The notes: generated by a model from the letters alone, not told the origin. Shown: positions 9,216-18,272, counted from the stretch's first letter. The stretch: 36,519 bases of DNA from Terriglobia bacterium (GCA_020073545.1 JAIQEZ010000038.1:1-36519); one strand, 5' to 3'. Numbers and translations: made by a program.

Positions 9216-11015
9216 CTAATCCAGTCCGGGTAGTCGCGCCTGCGCTTCCGCTGACGAGCGCGGCGCGTCCCGGTCGTCAGCGGTCTTGCTACGCCCCTTC
9301 CCTTTCGCGGCGTCTTTCTTGGCGGCGGGGCTCGCCACACCCGCGGTCTCCCCGCGCGCCTCAAAAGGCAGCGGTTCGTCGGCGAGGGCCTCCGTTTCGC
9401 TCGCGCACGGGGAGACCGCAGGTTCTTCCTCTGGTGAGATCTGCGCTTCCATCTCCGTCGGAGGCGTTTCTACCGCGTCAACTTCGTATACATAGCTCAG
9501 TTCCCGGTGACCCGGGGGTGGTTCGACGACCCTCGAGGGAGATTCTGAAGGCTTTTCGGTTTCCACCGGCTCCACTGGCTCAACTACCCCCGCGGGGGTC
9601 GAGGGCGGTTCCGGCGCAGCCGCGTCTGAAAGCTTCTGCCGGGCGATTGCACCCGCCGAGACATCTCTCGCGAGTCGTTTTACCAGCTCCTTGAACACGC
9701 GGCCGCGCTGTTCATAATCTTTGAACTGATCGAAGCTCGAACAGGCGGGCGCCAGCAGCACCGTGTCACCAGGACGCGACCGGATAAAGGCCGCACGCAC
9801 GGCGGTCGCCAGATCGCCCGCGTGAACGAGTTCCCCGGAGCCCGCGAGTTGCTTCGAAATCACCGGGGCGGCGGCTCCGATCAGCAGGACTTCGCGCACC
9901 CGCTCCTTGATCAGCGGGATGAGCGGCGTGTAAGGCGCGCCCTTGTCTTTCCCGCCCAGAATCAAGTGGACGCCGCGCTCGAAGGCTCCCAGCGACTTCA
10001 CGGTGGCGTCGACGCTGGTGGCCTTGGAGTTGTTGTAGAAATCCACGCCCTGGACTTCCCGCACGAATTCCAGCCGATGCTCAACGGCCCGAAATTCCCG
10101 CAAGGCCTTCCGAAGCGCAGCAAAATCCGCGCCCAGCACACACGCCGCGGCGGTGGCCGCCAGCACGTTCTCCAAATTGAAATCGCCGCGCAAGGGCACG
10201 TCGCGGGTTTCGAACAGCACGCGCTCCAGGTGCCGCGCGCGATAGTAGATCTTGCCTCCGGAAACGAAGACACCGTTCGCGAGTTCACGCTGGCGGCTGA
10301 AAAGTACCGACCGGCTGGAGACTGCCGCAGGGAGCGCGGCCACCCAGGGATCGTCGGCATTCAGGATGGCAAAATCCCGGCCACGCTGATTGCGGAAGAT
10401 CTGCCGCTTGGCCTCCGCATAAGCTTCCAGATTGGGGTGCCGGTCGAGATGGTTCGGCGAAAGATTGAGCATCACCGCCACGTGCGGGTGGAGTTCCTGA
10501 ATGCCTTCCAGTTGAAAGCTGCTCAACTCCGTGACGAACATCGTGCCGGGCGGGGCGTGGTCAACCGCGGAGCTCAGGGCGTTCCCGATATTGCCGCCCA
10601 CGAACGTGGGGAACCGGGAAGCCCGCAGCATATCGCCGAGCAGCGCGGTCGTGGTGGTCTTGCCGTTCGACCCCGTGATGCCCACCAGCGTGCCTTCCAG
10701 AAACCAGGTCGCGGCCTCAACTTCGGGATAGATCGGAATCTGCTGCTGGCGCGCGGCTTGAAGCTGCGGTAGGTCCCAAGGCACACCCGGGCTGATGACA
10801 ATGACGTCTTGGCCAAGGAACGTCTCCTGGCGTTGCGAGCCGAGCTCCAACCCGATCTTCCCCTTGAGGAGCGGCGGCAGGAGATCCCGGAACTCTGAAG
10901 GGGGCTTGAGATCGGTCACGGTCACAACCGCGCCATGGCGGGCCAAAACCAGAGCCACCGAGAAACCGCTGCGAGCGAGTCCCACGACCAGCACGCGTTT
11001 GTCGCGCACATCCAT
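9216..11015 (-). CDS. murD: UDP-MurNAc-L-Ala--D-Glu ligase MurD with long C-terminal tail
   Basis: Cytoplasmic Mur ligase that adds D-Glu to UDP-MurNAc-L-Ala. The N-terminal Rossmann region [17 protein letters not shown], the P-loop ITGSNGKTTTTAL, LNLSPNHLDRH, FYNNSKATSVDATV and LLAPACSSFDQFKDYEQRG are all present within the first 450 residues. The protein then continues for about 150 residues (599 in total, against about 450 for the family) with a Pro/Glu/Ala-rich, low-complexity tail that contains a compact segment HRELSYVYEVDAVE and ends in basic patches. The tail is predicted by eye to be disordered. Start: ATG at 11015, overlapping the TGA of the ribbon-helix-helix gene as TGATG, with GGAGG 8 nt upstream, so the two are translationally coupled. 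Confidence 0.95.
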   Translation of the reverse strand: MDVRDKRVLVVGLARSGFSVALVLARHGAVVTVTDLKPPSEFRDLLPPLLKGKIGLELGSQRQETFLGQDVIVISPGVPWDLPQLQAARQQQIPIYPEVEAATWFLEGTLVGITGSNGKTTTTALLGDMLRASRFPTFVGGNIGNALSSAVDHAPPGTMFVTELSSFQLEGIQELHPHVAVMLNLSPNHLDRHPNLEAYAEAKRQIFRNQRGRDFAILNADDPWVAALPAAVSSRSVLFSRQRELANGVFVSGGKIYYRARHLERVLFETRDVPLRGDFNLENVLAATAAACVLGADFAALRKALREFRAVEHRLEFVREVQGVDFYNNSKATSVDATVKSLGAFERGVHLILGGKDKGAPYTPLIPLIKERVREVLLIGAAAPVISKQLAGSGELVHAGDLATAVRAAFIRSRPGDTVLLAPACSSFDQFKDYEQRGRVFKELVKRLARDVSAGAIARQKLSDAAAPEPPSTPAGVVEPVEPVETEKPSESPSRVVEPPPGHRELSYVYEVDAVETPPTEMEAQISPEEEPAVSPCASETEALADEPLPFEARGETAGVASPAAKKDAAKGKGRSKTADDRDAPRSSAEAQARLPGLD

Positions 11016-11197
11016 CAAGCAAGCCTCCGCCGTCTGGGTTGACCGTTCTTGCGGAAATGCACGTCCAGGATTTCCGAGACAACTTCCGAAAGCGACCGCC
11101 GGACCTGCCGCGCCGCGCGGCGAGCCTCGACCAGCGTTTCCCGATTGAGGGTCAGGCTCACGCGCGTGGGATTACGGAATGATTTCGGTCTCCCCAT
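11015..11197 (-). CDS. Small ribbon-helix-helix DNA-binding protein inside dcw cluster
   Basis: Sixty residues. The pattern TRVSLTLNRETLVEARRAA followed by RRSLSEVVSEILDVHF is that of a ribbon-helix-helix fold: one beta strand that would enter the DNA major groove, then two helices. Basic ends (MGRPKSFRN and QPRRRRLA) fit DNA binding. Such proteins bind operators as dimers, as in the MetJ/Arc and CopG-type antitoxin families. No toxin gene is adjacent; the next gene is murD, whose start overlaps this stop. A near-consensus promoter lies directly upstream and would give a very short leader without a Shine-Dalgarno sequence. I infer a local transcription regulator, perhaps autoregulatory, but the target is unknown. 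Confidence 0.75.
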   Translation of the reverse strand: MGRPKSFRNPTRVSLTLNRETLVEARRAARQVRRSLSEVVSEILDVHFRKNGQPRRRRLA

Positions 11198-11212
11198 AAT
11201 TGGTTAGTGCGT

Positions 11213-11241
11213 ATTTTATGCGCGAAAAGTCAGTTCGTCAA
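11213..11241 (-). promoter_or_regulatory. Internal sigma-70 promoter before RHH-murD
   Basis: The minus strand reads TTGACG (11236-11241), a 17-nt spacer, then TAAAAT (11213-11218). This is close to the consensus with ideal spacing. Initiation about 7 nt downstream would leave a leader of roughly 8-11 nt before the ATG at 11197. It would let murD, ftsW, murG, murC and ftsQAZ be transcribed separately from the mraZ-mraY half. Confidence 0.7.
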
Positions 11242-11255
11242 ATAAAGTCGGCGGG

Positions 11256-11392
11256 CAGTTGTCAGTTCTCAGTCATCAGTTTTCAGTAATCCCTTCTCCG
11301 CTTCTGCCGCGATGCCGGGAAAATCCGTCAAAGTCGCAAGACGCTCTGCCGTAAGTTCTCACTGATAACTGAGAACTGATGACTAACAACTG
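11256..11392. repeat. Long heptad inverted repeat (TCAGTNN) between mraY and RHH-murD
   Basis: The 32-nt arms at 11256-11287 and 11361-11392 are highly complementary and are built of 7-bp TCAGTNN units. They enclose 73 nt of non-repeat sequence with no gene. The element starts 14 nt upstream of the internal promoter and ends 20 nt after the mraY stop. It could act as a transcriptional insulator or processing site, or be a MITE-like mobile repeat. Confidence 0.85.
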
Positions 11393-11412
11393 ACTCCGGA
11401 CTCCTACCTCCC

Positions 11413-12543
11413 TCAGCGCAGTTTCAGCGTGGTCAAGGCAAAGAGCGCGAAGACCAATGCGGCGATCCAAAAGCGCGCAATGATTTTCGATTCCTTCCAG
11501 CCGCCCAATTCAAAATGATGATGCAGTGGCGCCATGCGAAAAATGCGCTTGCCACGCAGCTGGAATGAGCCCACTTGCAGAATCACGGAAAGGGCCTCGA
11601 TCACAAAAATCCCGCCGATAAAGGGCAGCAGCAGTTCCTGCTTGATGATTACCGCTACAGCAGCCATCGCGCCCCCCAGCGAGAGCGAGCCCACATCGCC
11701 CATGAAGATCTCCGCGGGATAGGCGTTGTACCAGAGGAAACCGAGACTCGCACCCACCATCGAGCCGCAAAAGATGGTCAGTTCGCCTACGCGCGGCAGA
11801 TGTTCCAGATCGAGATACTCGGAAAGCACCGCGTGCCCGCCGACGTAGGTCAGCACGGTCAAAGCGGAAGCTGAGATCACCAGGCACCCGATCGCCAGGC
11901 CGTCCAGCCCATCGGTCAGGTTGACGGCGTTGGATGACCCCACCAAGACCAGAACAACAAAAAGCAGGAAGGGGAGAAACGCCAAGGGATACGTCCAGAC
12001 GTTCCCCAGGAAGTGCGAGATCAAGAACGTGGGGCGGAAGCGCTTGAAGAAAGGAAATATCAGGGTGGTGGAGTAAAGCCCTCGCGCCGACAAGAAAACC
12101 AGAATGACGCCGAAGACGAAACTGACCAGGATCTGCAGCAGGAACTTCCCCCGCGCGGTCAGGCCCAGGTTCTGGCGGCGCCGGACTTTCTGGTAATCGT
12201 CCCAGAAACCGATGGCGGCAAAGGCCAGGGTCGTCCCCAGCGTGAGCCAAACGAAGACGTTGCTGAGGTCCGACCAAAGCACCGTAGGAACAACGATACA
12301 GAGAATGATGAGCACGCCGCCCATGGTGGGCGTGCCCGCCTTGGTTTGGTGAGCTTGCGGCCCGTCTTCGCGGATGTACTGACCAACCTGGAATTCCTTG
12401 AGCTTCCGCACCAGCCACGGCCCCAGGACGAGCGAAAGGAGCAGAGCCGTCAGACTGGCGTAAGCCGTGCGAAAGGTGATATACCGAAATAGATTGAAGA
12501 TGTGAAATTCGAAATGGAGTTTGAGGTAGAGGTAATAGAACAT
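11413..12543 (-). CDS. mraY: Phospho-MurNAc-pentapeptide translocase MraY
   Basis: Integral membrane enzyme of about 376 residues with roughly ten transmembrane helices. It moves phospho-MurNAc-pentapeptide from UDP to undecaprenyl phosphate, giving lipid I. Family motifs: [19 protein letters not shown] with the paired aspartates, [25 protein letters not shown], and the histidine motif [17 protein letters not shown]. Start: ATG at 12543, 10 nt after the murF stop, with no clear Shine-Dalgarno sequence, so coupling to murF is likely. About 215 nt separate it from the next gene; that gap holds a heptad inverted repeat and a new promoter. Confidence 0.97.
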   Translation of the reverse strand: MFYYLYLKLHFEFHIFNLFRYITFRTAYASLTALLLSLVLGPWLVRKLKEFQVGQYIREDGPQAHQTKAGTPTMGGVLIILCIVVPTVLWSDLSNVFVWLTLGTTLAFAAIGFWDDYQKVRRRQNLGLTARGKFLLQILVSFVFGVILVFLSARGLYSTTLIFPFFKRFRPTFLISHFLGNVWTYPLAFLPFLLFVVLVLVGSSNAVNLTDGLDGLAIGCLVISASALTVLTYVGGHAVLSEYLDLEHLPRVGELTIFCGSMVGASLGFLWYNAYPAEIFMGDVGSLSLGGAMAAVAVIIKQELLLPFIGGIFVIEALSVILQVGSFQLRGKRIFRMAPLHHHFELGGWKESKIIARFWIAALVFALFALTTLKLR

Positions 12544-12553
12544 GGAATTGTGT

Positions 12554-13993
12554 TTAGGTTGCCGGCTCCGGGTTGGGCCGCGGGGCAGCCCCCGCAGCTA
12601 CCGCCGAAACGCGTAGCAATTCAATCGCTGTCTCCAAATGCACTCCGCGTGAGCCCTTCACCAAGACGACGTCGCCGGGTGCGACCAGGGCCTGGCAGAA
12701 CTCTCCCGCTTGTTTCGCGTCGGGGAAAAAGCGCAAGTGCGCAGGCGGAATCCCACCCTCTGCCGCGCCTTCCAGGAAAAACTGCGAATCTCCTTGTACC
12801 GCAATCAACCAGGACACTCCGCTTTGCGCGCACCTGCGACCAATGGCCCGGTGCAACTCAGGCGAAGTGGGCCCCAGTTCCAGCATCTCGCCCGCGACCA
12901 CGACACGCCGGCGTGCCCGCGGCCATGCCGCGAGCACCTCGAGCATGCGTTCCATGGCCAGCGGGCTGGAGTTATAGCAATCGTTGACAACCGTGACCTC
13001 GCTGGGAAGTGTAAGAATTTCACCGCGCTGATGTAAACCCTGAAATTCTGCGAGGGCGTGACGAATCTCGCCCGGGGGAATTGAGAAGAGGCTTGCCGCG
13101 GCCATCGCCGCGAGGGCGTTCTGGATGTTGTGCCGGCCCGGCAGAGGCAGCGTGAACTCGGCCTCCCAATCCGGAGTTGTCACTCGAAAGGCACTTCCGA
13201 CCCCCGCACTCGCGTGAATCTGGGCGGCGCGAAAAGCTGCTTTCTCGGAAAGCCCAAACGTCACGACACGGCCGGGAAATCCTTCCGCGAATTTTCGCAC
13301 GCGCTCGTCGTCTTCGTTCAGGACGGCCACTGTGCCCTCGCCCGTGGTCGTGAGGTAATCGATCAGTTCGCGTTTGGCGTGGGCGATCGAATCGACAGAA
13401 TCAAAGAACTGCAGGTGCACGGGAGCGACGTTGGTGACCACGCCGACCTCAGGCTCGGCCAGGCGCGCCAGGCGCGCAATTTCGCCGGCGGCCGACATCG
13501 CCAACTCCATCACGGCAACCTCGTGCTCGGGTTCCAGGGCCAACAACGCCAACGGCAGTCCATAATCATTGTTCAAGTTTCCTGGTGAGCGCAACACGCG
13601 GAGCCGCCGGCCGAGGAGGGCGCCAATCATTTCCTTGGTGGTGCTCTTGCCGGTGCTACCGGTGACGGCAATGAGCCGCTTGCCCCAGTGGCGGCGAACT
13701 TCGCGTCCGAGCGTTTGCAGCGCGCCGCGTGTGTCCGCGACGGCTACGAGCGCCGAGCGCCATTGCGCCGGAGCCTCGGCGGCGAAAGGTTGCTCGACCA
13801 CCGCGCCGGCGGCGCCGCCTTCCAGGACTCGACCCACAAACTGGTGGCCGTCAAAGCGCGGCCCGCGAAGGGCGAAAAAGAGCTGGCCAGGCCCAATCGA
13901 GCGCGAGTCGATCGAGTAACCCTCCACAAGGCGGTCCGGCGCGCCACAGGAAGCGCCTAGCCACCCCGCCACCTTGCCCATCGTCAGTTTCAT
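12554..13993 (-). CDS. murF: UDP-MurNAc-tripeptide--D-Ala-D-Ala ligase MurF
   Basis: Cytoplasmic Mur ligase of about 479 residues that adds D-Ala-D-Ala and completes UDP-MurNAc-pentapeptide, the MraY substrate. It shows the N-terminal [20 protein letters not shown], the P-loop [33 protein letters not shown], the NDCYNSSP motif typical of MurF, and [12 protein letters not shown] near the end. The C-terminal tail is Ala/Pro-rich. Start: ATG at 13993, only 5 nt after the outer arm of a heptad-repeat hairpin that occupies the murE-murF junction and would cover the ribosome binding region. No ddl gene is nearby to supply D-Ala-D-Ala. Confidence 0.97.
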   Translation of the reverse strand: MKLTMGKVAGWLGASCGAPDRLVEGYSIDSRSIGPGQLFFALRGPRFDGHQFVGRVLEGGAAGAVVEQPFAAEAPAQWRSALVAVADTRGALQTLGREVRRHWGKRLIAVTGSTGKSTTKEMIGALLGRRLRVLRSPGNLNNDYGLPLALLALEPEHEVAVMELAMSAAGEIARLARLAEPEVGVVTNVAPVHLQFFDSVDSIAHAKRELIDYLTTTGEGTVAVLNEDDERVRKFAEGFPGRVVTFGLSEKAAFRAAQIHASAGVGSAFRVTTPDWEAEFTLPLPGRHNIQNALAAMAAASLFSIPPGEIRHALAEFQGLHQRGEILTLPSEVTVVNDCYNSSPLAMERMLEVLAAWPRARRRVVVAGEMLELGPTSPELHRAIGRRCAQSGVSWLIAVQGDSQFFLEGAAEGGIPPAHLRFFPDAKQAGEFCQALVAPGDVVLVKGSRGVHLETAIELLRVSAVAAGAAPRPNPEPAT

Positions 13994-13998
13994 GTTCT

Positions 13999-14071
13999 AG
14001 CTTTCAGCGATCAGCTTTCAGCATTCAGCTAAGGTTTTACGCTGACCGCTGAATGCTGACCGCTGATCGCT
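13999..14071. repeat. Heptad inverted repeat (TCAGCNN) at murE/murF junction
   Basis: The left arm 13999-14029 and right arm 14041-14071 are 31 nt each, both built from 7-bp TCAGCNN units. They are complementary at all conserved positions, with an 11-nt loop (TAAGGTTTTAC). The murE TAG stop (14070-14072) overlaps the right arm end, and the murF ATG is 5 nt past the left arm. Loop length and several loop bases match the element at 6849-6907, implying a common origin. Confidence 0.88.
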
Positions 14072-15545
14072 AACTGCGGCCGTAGCCCATCTCCCTGAGG
14101 ACCCGACGGGCCACTTCCCGGTCGTCGAAATCAATCTTCCCATCCTTAAGAACCTGATAGGTCTCGTGCCCCTTGCCCGCCAGGACCACCACGTCGCCCT
14201 CCCGCGCTTCTTCCAGCGCCTTGCGGATCGCGATCCCGCGATCGACCTCCGCGAGGTAGGGCTTGCCGGTGCGCTGCAGCCCGACCAGCGCGTCGGCCAT
14301 GATCAGCAGCGGGTCTTCACTGCGAGGGTTGTCGGAGGTGAGCACCACGAAATCCGCCAGCGCGCCCGCGGCCTCCCCCATGCGGGGGCGCTTGGTGCGG
14401 TCGCGTTCGCCCCCGCAACCGAATAGAACCATCAGGCGATGGCGCGTCAGCTCGCGCGCCGTCTTCAGGACGTTTTTCAGGGCGTCATCAGTGTGGGCAT
14501 AATCCACGACGACCAGGAACGGCTGCCCCTCGTCGATGCGCTCAAAGCGCCCCGGCACGGCCTGCAAATTGGCAACGCCCTCCTCGATCTTGGCATTCGA
14601 AATTCCCATGGCCACCCCCGTGGCGATTGCGGCCAGAATATTGGCCAGATTGGCGCGCCCCAACAGGGCGGAAGAGATCTGCAGCTTCCCTGCGGGCGTC
14701 GCGATGACAGCTTGCGTTCCACTTGGACTGGACCCGACTTGCTTGGGCACGACCTGCGCGTCGCCGTTCAGGCCATAAGTCAGGCGATGCGCATACGGCA
14801 ATTCCAGGAGCCGTACGCCCCACGGGTCGTCAGTGTTGATCACCGCCCAGTCCGGCGGCGGTGCGCCCAGACCCTCGAAGAGGCGACGCTTGGCCTGGAA
14901 GTAGTGCTCGAAGTCTTTGTGATAGTCCAGATGGTCCTGCGTCAGGTTGGTGAAGACGGCAACGGCGAAGTGAAATCCCCAGACGCGTTCCTGGGCGAGT
15001 GAGTGCGAGGAGACTTCCATGACCGCAACCTTGCCGCCCGCTTTCACCAGTTCGGCAAAGTAGGAAAGCAAATCGATGGATTCCGGTGTGGTATTCGTGG
15101 CCGTTTTGGTCCTGCCGCCCATGCGGTATTCAATGGTGCCGAAGACGCCGCAAGGGACGCCCGCTGCCTGCAGAACGCTTTCCACAAGGTAGGAAGTGGT
15201 CGTCTTGCCGTTGGTACCGGTGATGCCGATGAGTTGGAGGTGCTGTTCAGGATGGTCGAAGAGGGCTCGGCCCGCGTCGGCAAGGGCCCGGCGTATGGCC
15301 GGGACCTGAATCCAACAGCCTGCCAGCTCGGGCGGGGCAGCCCGCTCGCTCACCACCGCCACGGCGCCACGCTCGAGGGCCCGCGGGACATAGACGTGGC
15401 CGTCGGCTTTCTCACCTTGAATGGCAAAAAAGAGCGTTCCCGGGCGGACTTCACCGGAGTTGTAGGCCAGAGAGAGAATCTCCGACGCGCCATCTGCGCC
15501 CACCTGCAGAACCGGCAGCTCCCGAAGCAGTTCGCCTAGTTTCAT
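14070..15545 (-). CDS. murE: UDP-MurNAc-L-Ala-D-Glu--meso-diaminopimelate ligase MurE
   Basis: Cytoplasmic Mur ligase of about 491 residues that adds the third stem residue. The motif TSDNPRSEDP carries the DNPR signature of enzymes using meso-diaminopimelate rather than L-lysine, so the wall is expected to be DAP-type. Other landmarks: SLAYNSGEVRPGTLFFAIQG at the N-terminus, the P-loop GITGTNGKTTTSYL, EVSSHSLAQERVWG, FTNLTQDHLDYH, VVDYAHTDDALKNVL and LAGKGHETYQ. Start: ATG at 15545; a TTG two codons earlier is also open. It lies 116 nt after ftsI, a plain spacer. Its TAG stop lies within a heptad-repeat arm. Confidence 0.97.
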   Translation of the reverse strand: MKLGELLRELPVLQVGADGASEILSLAYNSGEVRPGTLFFAIQGEKADGHVYVPRALERGAVAVVSERAAPPELAGCWIQVPAIRRALADAGRALFDHPEQHLQLIGITGTNGKTTTSYLVESVLQAAGVPCGVFGTIEYRMGGRTKTATNTTPESIDLLSYFAELVKAGGKVAVMEVSSHSLAQERVWGFHFAVAVFTNLTQDHLDYHKDFEHYFQAKRRLFEGLGAPPPDWAVINTDDPWGVRLLELPYAHRLTYGLNGDAQVVPKQVGSSPSGTQAVIATPAGKLQISSALLGRANLANILAAIATGVAMGISNAKIEEGVANLQAVPGRFERIDEGQPFLVVVDYAHTDDALKNVLKTARELTRHRLMVLFGCGGERDRTKRPRMGEAAGALADFVVLTSDNPRSEDPLLIMADALVGLQRTGKPYLAEVDRGIAIRKALEEAREGDVVVLAGKGHETYQVLKDGKIDFDDREVARRVLREMGYGRS

Positions 15546-15661
15546 TTCCAACTCGCGTCATAACATCGGCAGTGTCTTAGCAGCGACAAAATACCTCCTG
15601 GTGGATGACCGAAAAGACCTCGGCTGTCTAACCGCGGGGCTGAACGCCCTTCCGTACAGCC

Positions 15662-17764
15662 TCACCGTGCCATGCGCACCCACACGCGCGTGCCGGAGGG
15701 CACCTTCATGCCGGCGACGGGATTTTGCCCGACGGCCAGACCGGTCCCGGTCACGTTGAGATCCAGGCCCAATCGTTCACACTCTTCCGCCACGCGGCGC
15801 GCGGCCCAACCGGAAAAATCCGGGACGGTCACGAGGGGGCCGTCACCCAGAACCACGATGCTGGAAGCCACGCCGCCTTCCGGCGGGCGGTCCAGGGCGA
15901 GGCCGCCGGAGGACCCTCCCCTAGAGTAGGATGCCGACTGAACGGGTGATGTGGCAGCTCCCGGGAGTCCACGATCCGGAGGAAGGAACCCCGTGAAGTC
16001 TCCGCGCTTCTGGCTGGGAGCCCTCGCGGGTGGGGACGTCACTACCTGAGGCCACCGGGAGGGATTGTCTTGCGGGACGGTCAGATAACCAAGAGTCTGC
16101 TCTGCGATGGATCGGAACACAGGAGCTGCCACGTCGGTCCCGTAGTAAGCTCCCACCGGCGAGTCGATGACTACCAGAATAGTCACCGCCGGCCGTGTGG
16201 CGGGAGCAAAGCCGATGAAGGAAGCTACGTAGTGCGATTTCGAGTACGTGCCGCTGCCATCAATCTTCTGCGCAGTGCCGGTCTTGCCGGCGGAAGTGTA
16301 TCCGGCCAGTTGGGCCGGCTTGCCGGTGCCGTAATCCACAACCGCAGCGAGGATTTGGCGCATCATCTCCGCCGTCCGCTCACTGATCACGCGACGACCG
16401 GAAGCTGGAGGCAGGGCAACATGCTGCGCGCCGAGGAACACATCGTGCACGATGCGGGGCTCGAAGAGGATTCCGCCGTTGGCGACGGCGGAAAACGCCG
16501 TGACCATCTGCAGCGGCGTCACGCCGATTTCCTGCCCCATGGAGATTTCCCCGACCGAGATCCCCGACCAGCGGCTCGGAGGCTTCAGCAAACCGCGCTC
16601 TTCGCCGGGCAGATCGACGCCGGTCTTCGCCCCAAAGCCGAAGCTGCGAATATAGCGATGCAGGCGGTCTTCGCCCAGTCGCAAGCCCAACTTAATGGCG
16701 CCCACGTCACTCGATCTGGCCATCACCTCGGTCACGCTGAGGTCACCGAAGGGCCGGTGGTCGTGAATGGTGTGACCCGCCACCACGATGCTGCCGTTCT
16801 GGCAATTGATGACCTCTTGAGGATTGGTCAGGTTCTCCTCGAACGCGGCGGACATGCTGATCAGCTTGAAGGTCGAGCCCGGTTCGTAGACCCAGCCTAC
16901 GGCGCGGTCCAGGCGGGCGGCCGCGGAACTAGCACTGAAATCGTTGGGATCGAAGGTCGGTTCATTGGCAAGAGCCAGGATTTCACCCGTACTGGGATTT
17001 TGGACGATCGCCACGCCACTCGCGGCGTGCGAGTTTGCCACGGCTTCTGACAGAGCTTTCTCGGCGATGTACTGGATTTTTTCGTCGAGCGTCAGGACAA
17101 CGTTTTTGCCCGGAATCCCGGGCCATTCGGTGCTGTGGAAAGTGCGGTGACGCGCGTCCGAGGCCAGCAGCACGCGGCCGGGCTTGCCCTTGATCTCGTC
17201 GTCCAGGGCGTACTCGATCCCTCCCAGGCCCTGGTCATCCAGGCCGACGTAGCCGACTGCCTGGGCGGCCAAATTACCCTTGGGGTAGAAACGCTTGGGT
17301 TCGTGCTGGAAGTAGATGCCCTTCAGGTCCAAGTCGCGCACCCGCGCAGGTTCTCCCGCTGTAACCTTGCGCTTGACCCAGCAGAAGGAGCGTTGCCCCT
17401 GGAAACGGCCGAACAGGTCGTTCGCGTCCAGCCCTAGGACCGGCGCGAGCGACGTGGCCACCCTCTTCGGCTCTGCGAGCTCGCTGGGCACGGCGTAGAC
17501 CGATTCCACGCTTAGGCTCATGGCCAGGGGATTCATCTGCCGGTCGTAGATGGCGCCGCGCTGGGGGGCGACCTCAATGGTGCGCTGCTGCTGGCGCTGG
17601 GCGCGCGCCAGCAGATCCACATACTGAATGACCTGGAGGTAGTAAAGACGGGCGGCAACGCAGCCGAACCACAAAAAGCAAATTACGCCCACCATCAGTC
17701 GCCGCCCCTCCAGGCGAGACCGATCGGGCTTCGCCACGCGAGATTGCGGCTTGCGTCGGCCCAT
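15662..17764 (-). CDS. ftsI: Septal transpeptidase FtsI/PBP3 with PASTA domain
   Basis: Class B penicillin-binding protein of 700 residues that crosslinks septal peptidoglycan in the periplasm, partner of FtsW. One transmembrane helix at about 22-44 follows a basic tail. The N-terminal pedestal domain starts with QRGAIYDRQMNPLAMS. The transpeptidase domain shows the active-site serine tetrad STFK (Ser297), a second motif SSD at 351-353 in place of the usual SxN, and KTG at 494-496. A Ser/Pro-rich linker (about 570-635) leads to one C-terminal PASTA domain (about 636-700), as in Spo VD/PBP2x-like enzymes. SSD with aspartate at the third position is also known in class B PBPs. Start: ATG at 17764, 5 nt after the ftsL stop, implying coupling. 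Confidence 0.96.
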   Translation of the reverse strand: MGRRKPQSRVAKPDRSRLEGRRLMVGVICFLWFGCVAARLYYLQVIQYVDLLARAQRQQQRTIEVAPQRGAIYDRQMNPLAMSLSVESVYAVPSELAEPKRVATSLAPVLGLDANDLFGRFQGQRSFCWVKRKVTAGEPARVRDLDLKGIYFQHEPKRFYPKGNLAAQAVGYVGLDDQGLGGIEYALDDEIKGKPGRVLLASDARHRTFHSTEWPGIPGKNVVLTLDEKIQYIAEKALSEAVANSHAASGVAIVQNPSTGEILALANEPTFDPNDFSASSAAARLDRAVGWVYEPGSTFKLISMSAAFEENLTNPQEVINCQNGSIVVAGHTIHDHRPFGDLSVTEVMARSSDVGAIKLGLRLGEDRLHRYIRSFGFGAKTGVDLPGEERGLLKPPSRWSGISVGEISMGQEIGVTPLQMVTAFSAVANGGILFEPRIVHDVFLGAQHVALPPASGRRVISERTAEMMRQILAAVVDYGTGKPAQLAGYTSAGKTGTAQKIDGSGTYSKSHYVASFIGFAPATRPAVTILVVIDSPVGAYYGTDVAAPVFRSIAEQTLGYLTVPQDNPSRWPQVVTSPPARAPSQKRGDFTGFLPPDRGLPGAATSPVQSASYSRGGSSGGLALDRPPEGGVASSIVVLGDGPLVTVPDFSGWAARRVAEECERLGLDLNVTGTGLAVGQNPVAGMKVPSGTRVWVRMAR

Positions 17765-17769
17765 CGGAG

Positions 17770-18264
17770 CTATGGCTCGTGAGGATTTTCTCCGCCACCC
17801 GCGGAGAAGTTACGCGCGAGCTCCGGGCTTTCCGAGATGGCCGCGGCCGGCTCGGGCTCGCCCACGCGAATCACCTGCTGCGGGCTGGGCGAGACCATGC
17901 CGAGCCGGGTCCTCGCCAGCGTGTCGATCCTCTGAGGATCGGCCAGCGACGCCTGCTCGAGCCGAAGCTGGTGGTTCCACTCATCCAGGGCCGCGCGCTC
18001 GGTCTTGAGCTGTTCAACCTGATAGCCGTACCGCACACACTGGAAATGCTGCCACGCGAACAGGAGCACAAAAAGAAAAACCAGAACGCCCAATCCCAGG
18101 AGACTGAAACATTCACGGCGACGCTCCACGTCAACTTCCCGCACCAAGTGAGAATTGTCGATGTGCTTGACAAAGTAGAATTCCGGGAAACTCGCCCGGC
18201 CCGCGGCCGGAACGTTTCTCGGACGCCGTCTGGTTCTCGGTAATGTGACTGCTGCGGTTGCCAT
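17770..18264 (-). CDS. ftsL: Cell division protein FtsL
   Basis: Small bitopic protein of about 164 residues of the FtsQLB complex. A basic, Pro/Arg-rich cytoplasmic start precedes a transmembrane helix at about 53-74 (LLGLGVLVFLFVLLFAW). A short periplasmic coiled coil follows, with EQLKTERAALDEWNHQLRL, then the typical DPQRIDTLARTRLGM segment. The tail of about 40 residues is Pro/Glu-rich. Start: ATG at 18264, consistent with family length; the frame stays open upstream to 18456 but that part overlaps rsmH and is translated heptad repeat. GAGAG lies just before the ATG, directly beside the arm of the hairpin at 18273-18338. Confidence 0.9.
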   Translation of the reverse strand: MATAAVTLPRTRRRPRNVPAAGRASFPEFYFVKHIDNSHLVREVDVERRRECFSLLGLGVLVFLFVLLFAWQHFQCVRYGYQVEQLKTERAALDEWNHQLRLEQASLADPQRIDTLARTRLGMVSPSPQQVIRVGEPEPAAAISESPELARNFSAGGGENPHEP

Positions 18265-18272
18265 GGAACTCT

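Noticed and set aside
9822-10772. Plus-strand open frame of about 316 codons opposite murD
   Set aside because: Antisense to conserved MurD motifs; composition fits a shadow frame.
11015-11197. Toxin-antitoxin module based on the RHH protein
   Set aside because: No toxin-like gene is adjacent; both neighbours are core cell-wall genes.
16070-17050. Plus-strand open frame of about 326 codons opposite ftsI
   Set aside because: The minus strand encodes unmistakable PBP motifs here; the antisense product has no family resemblance.
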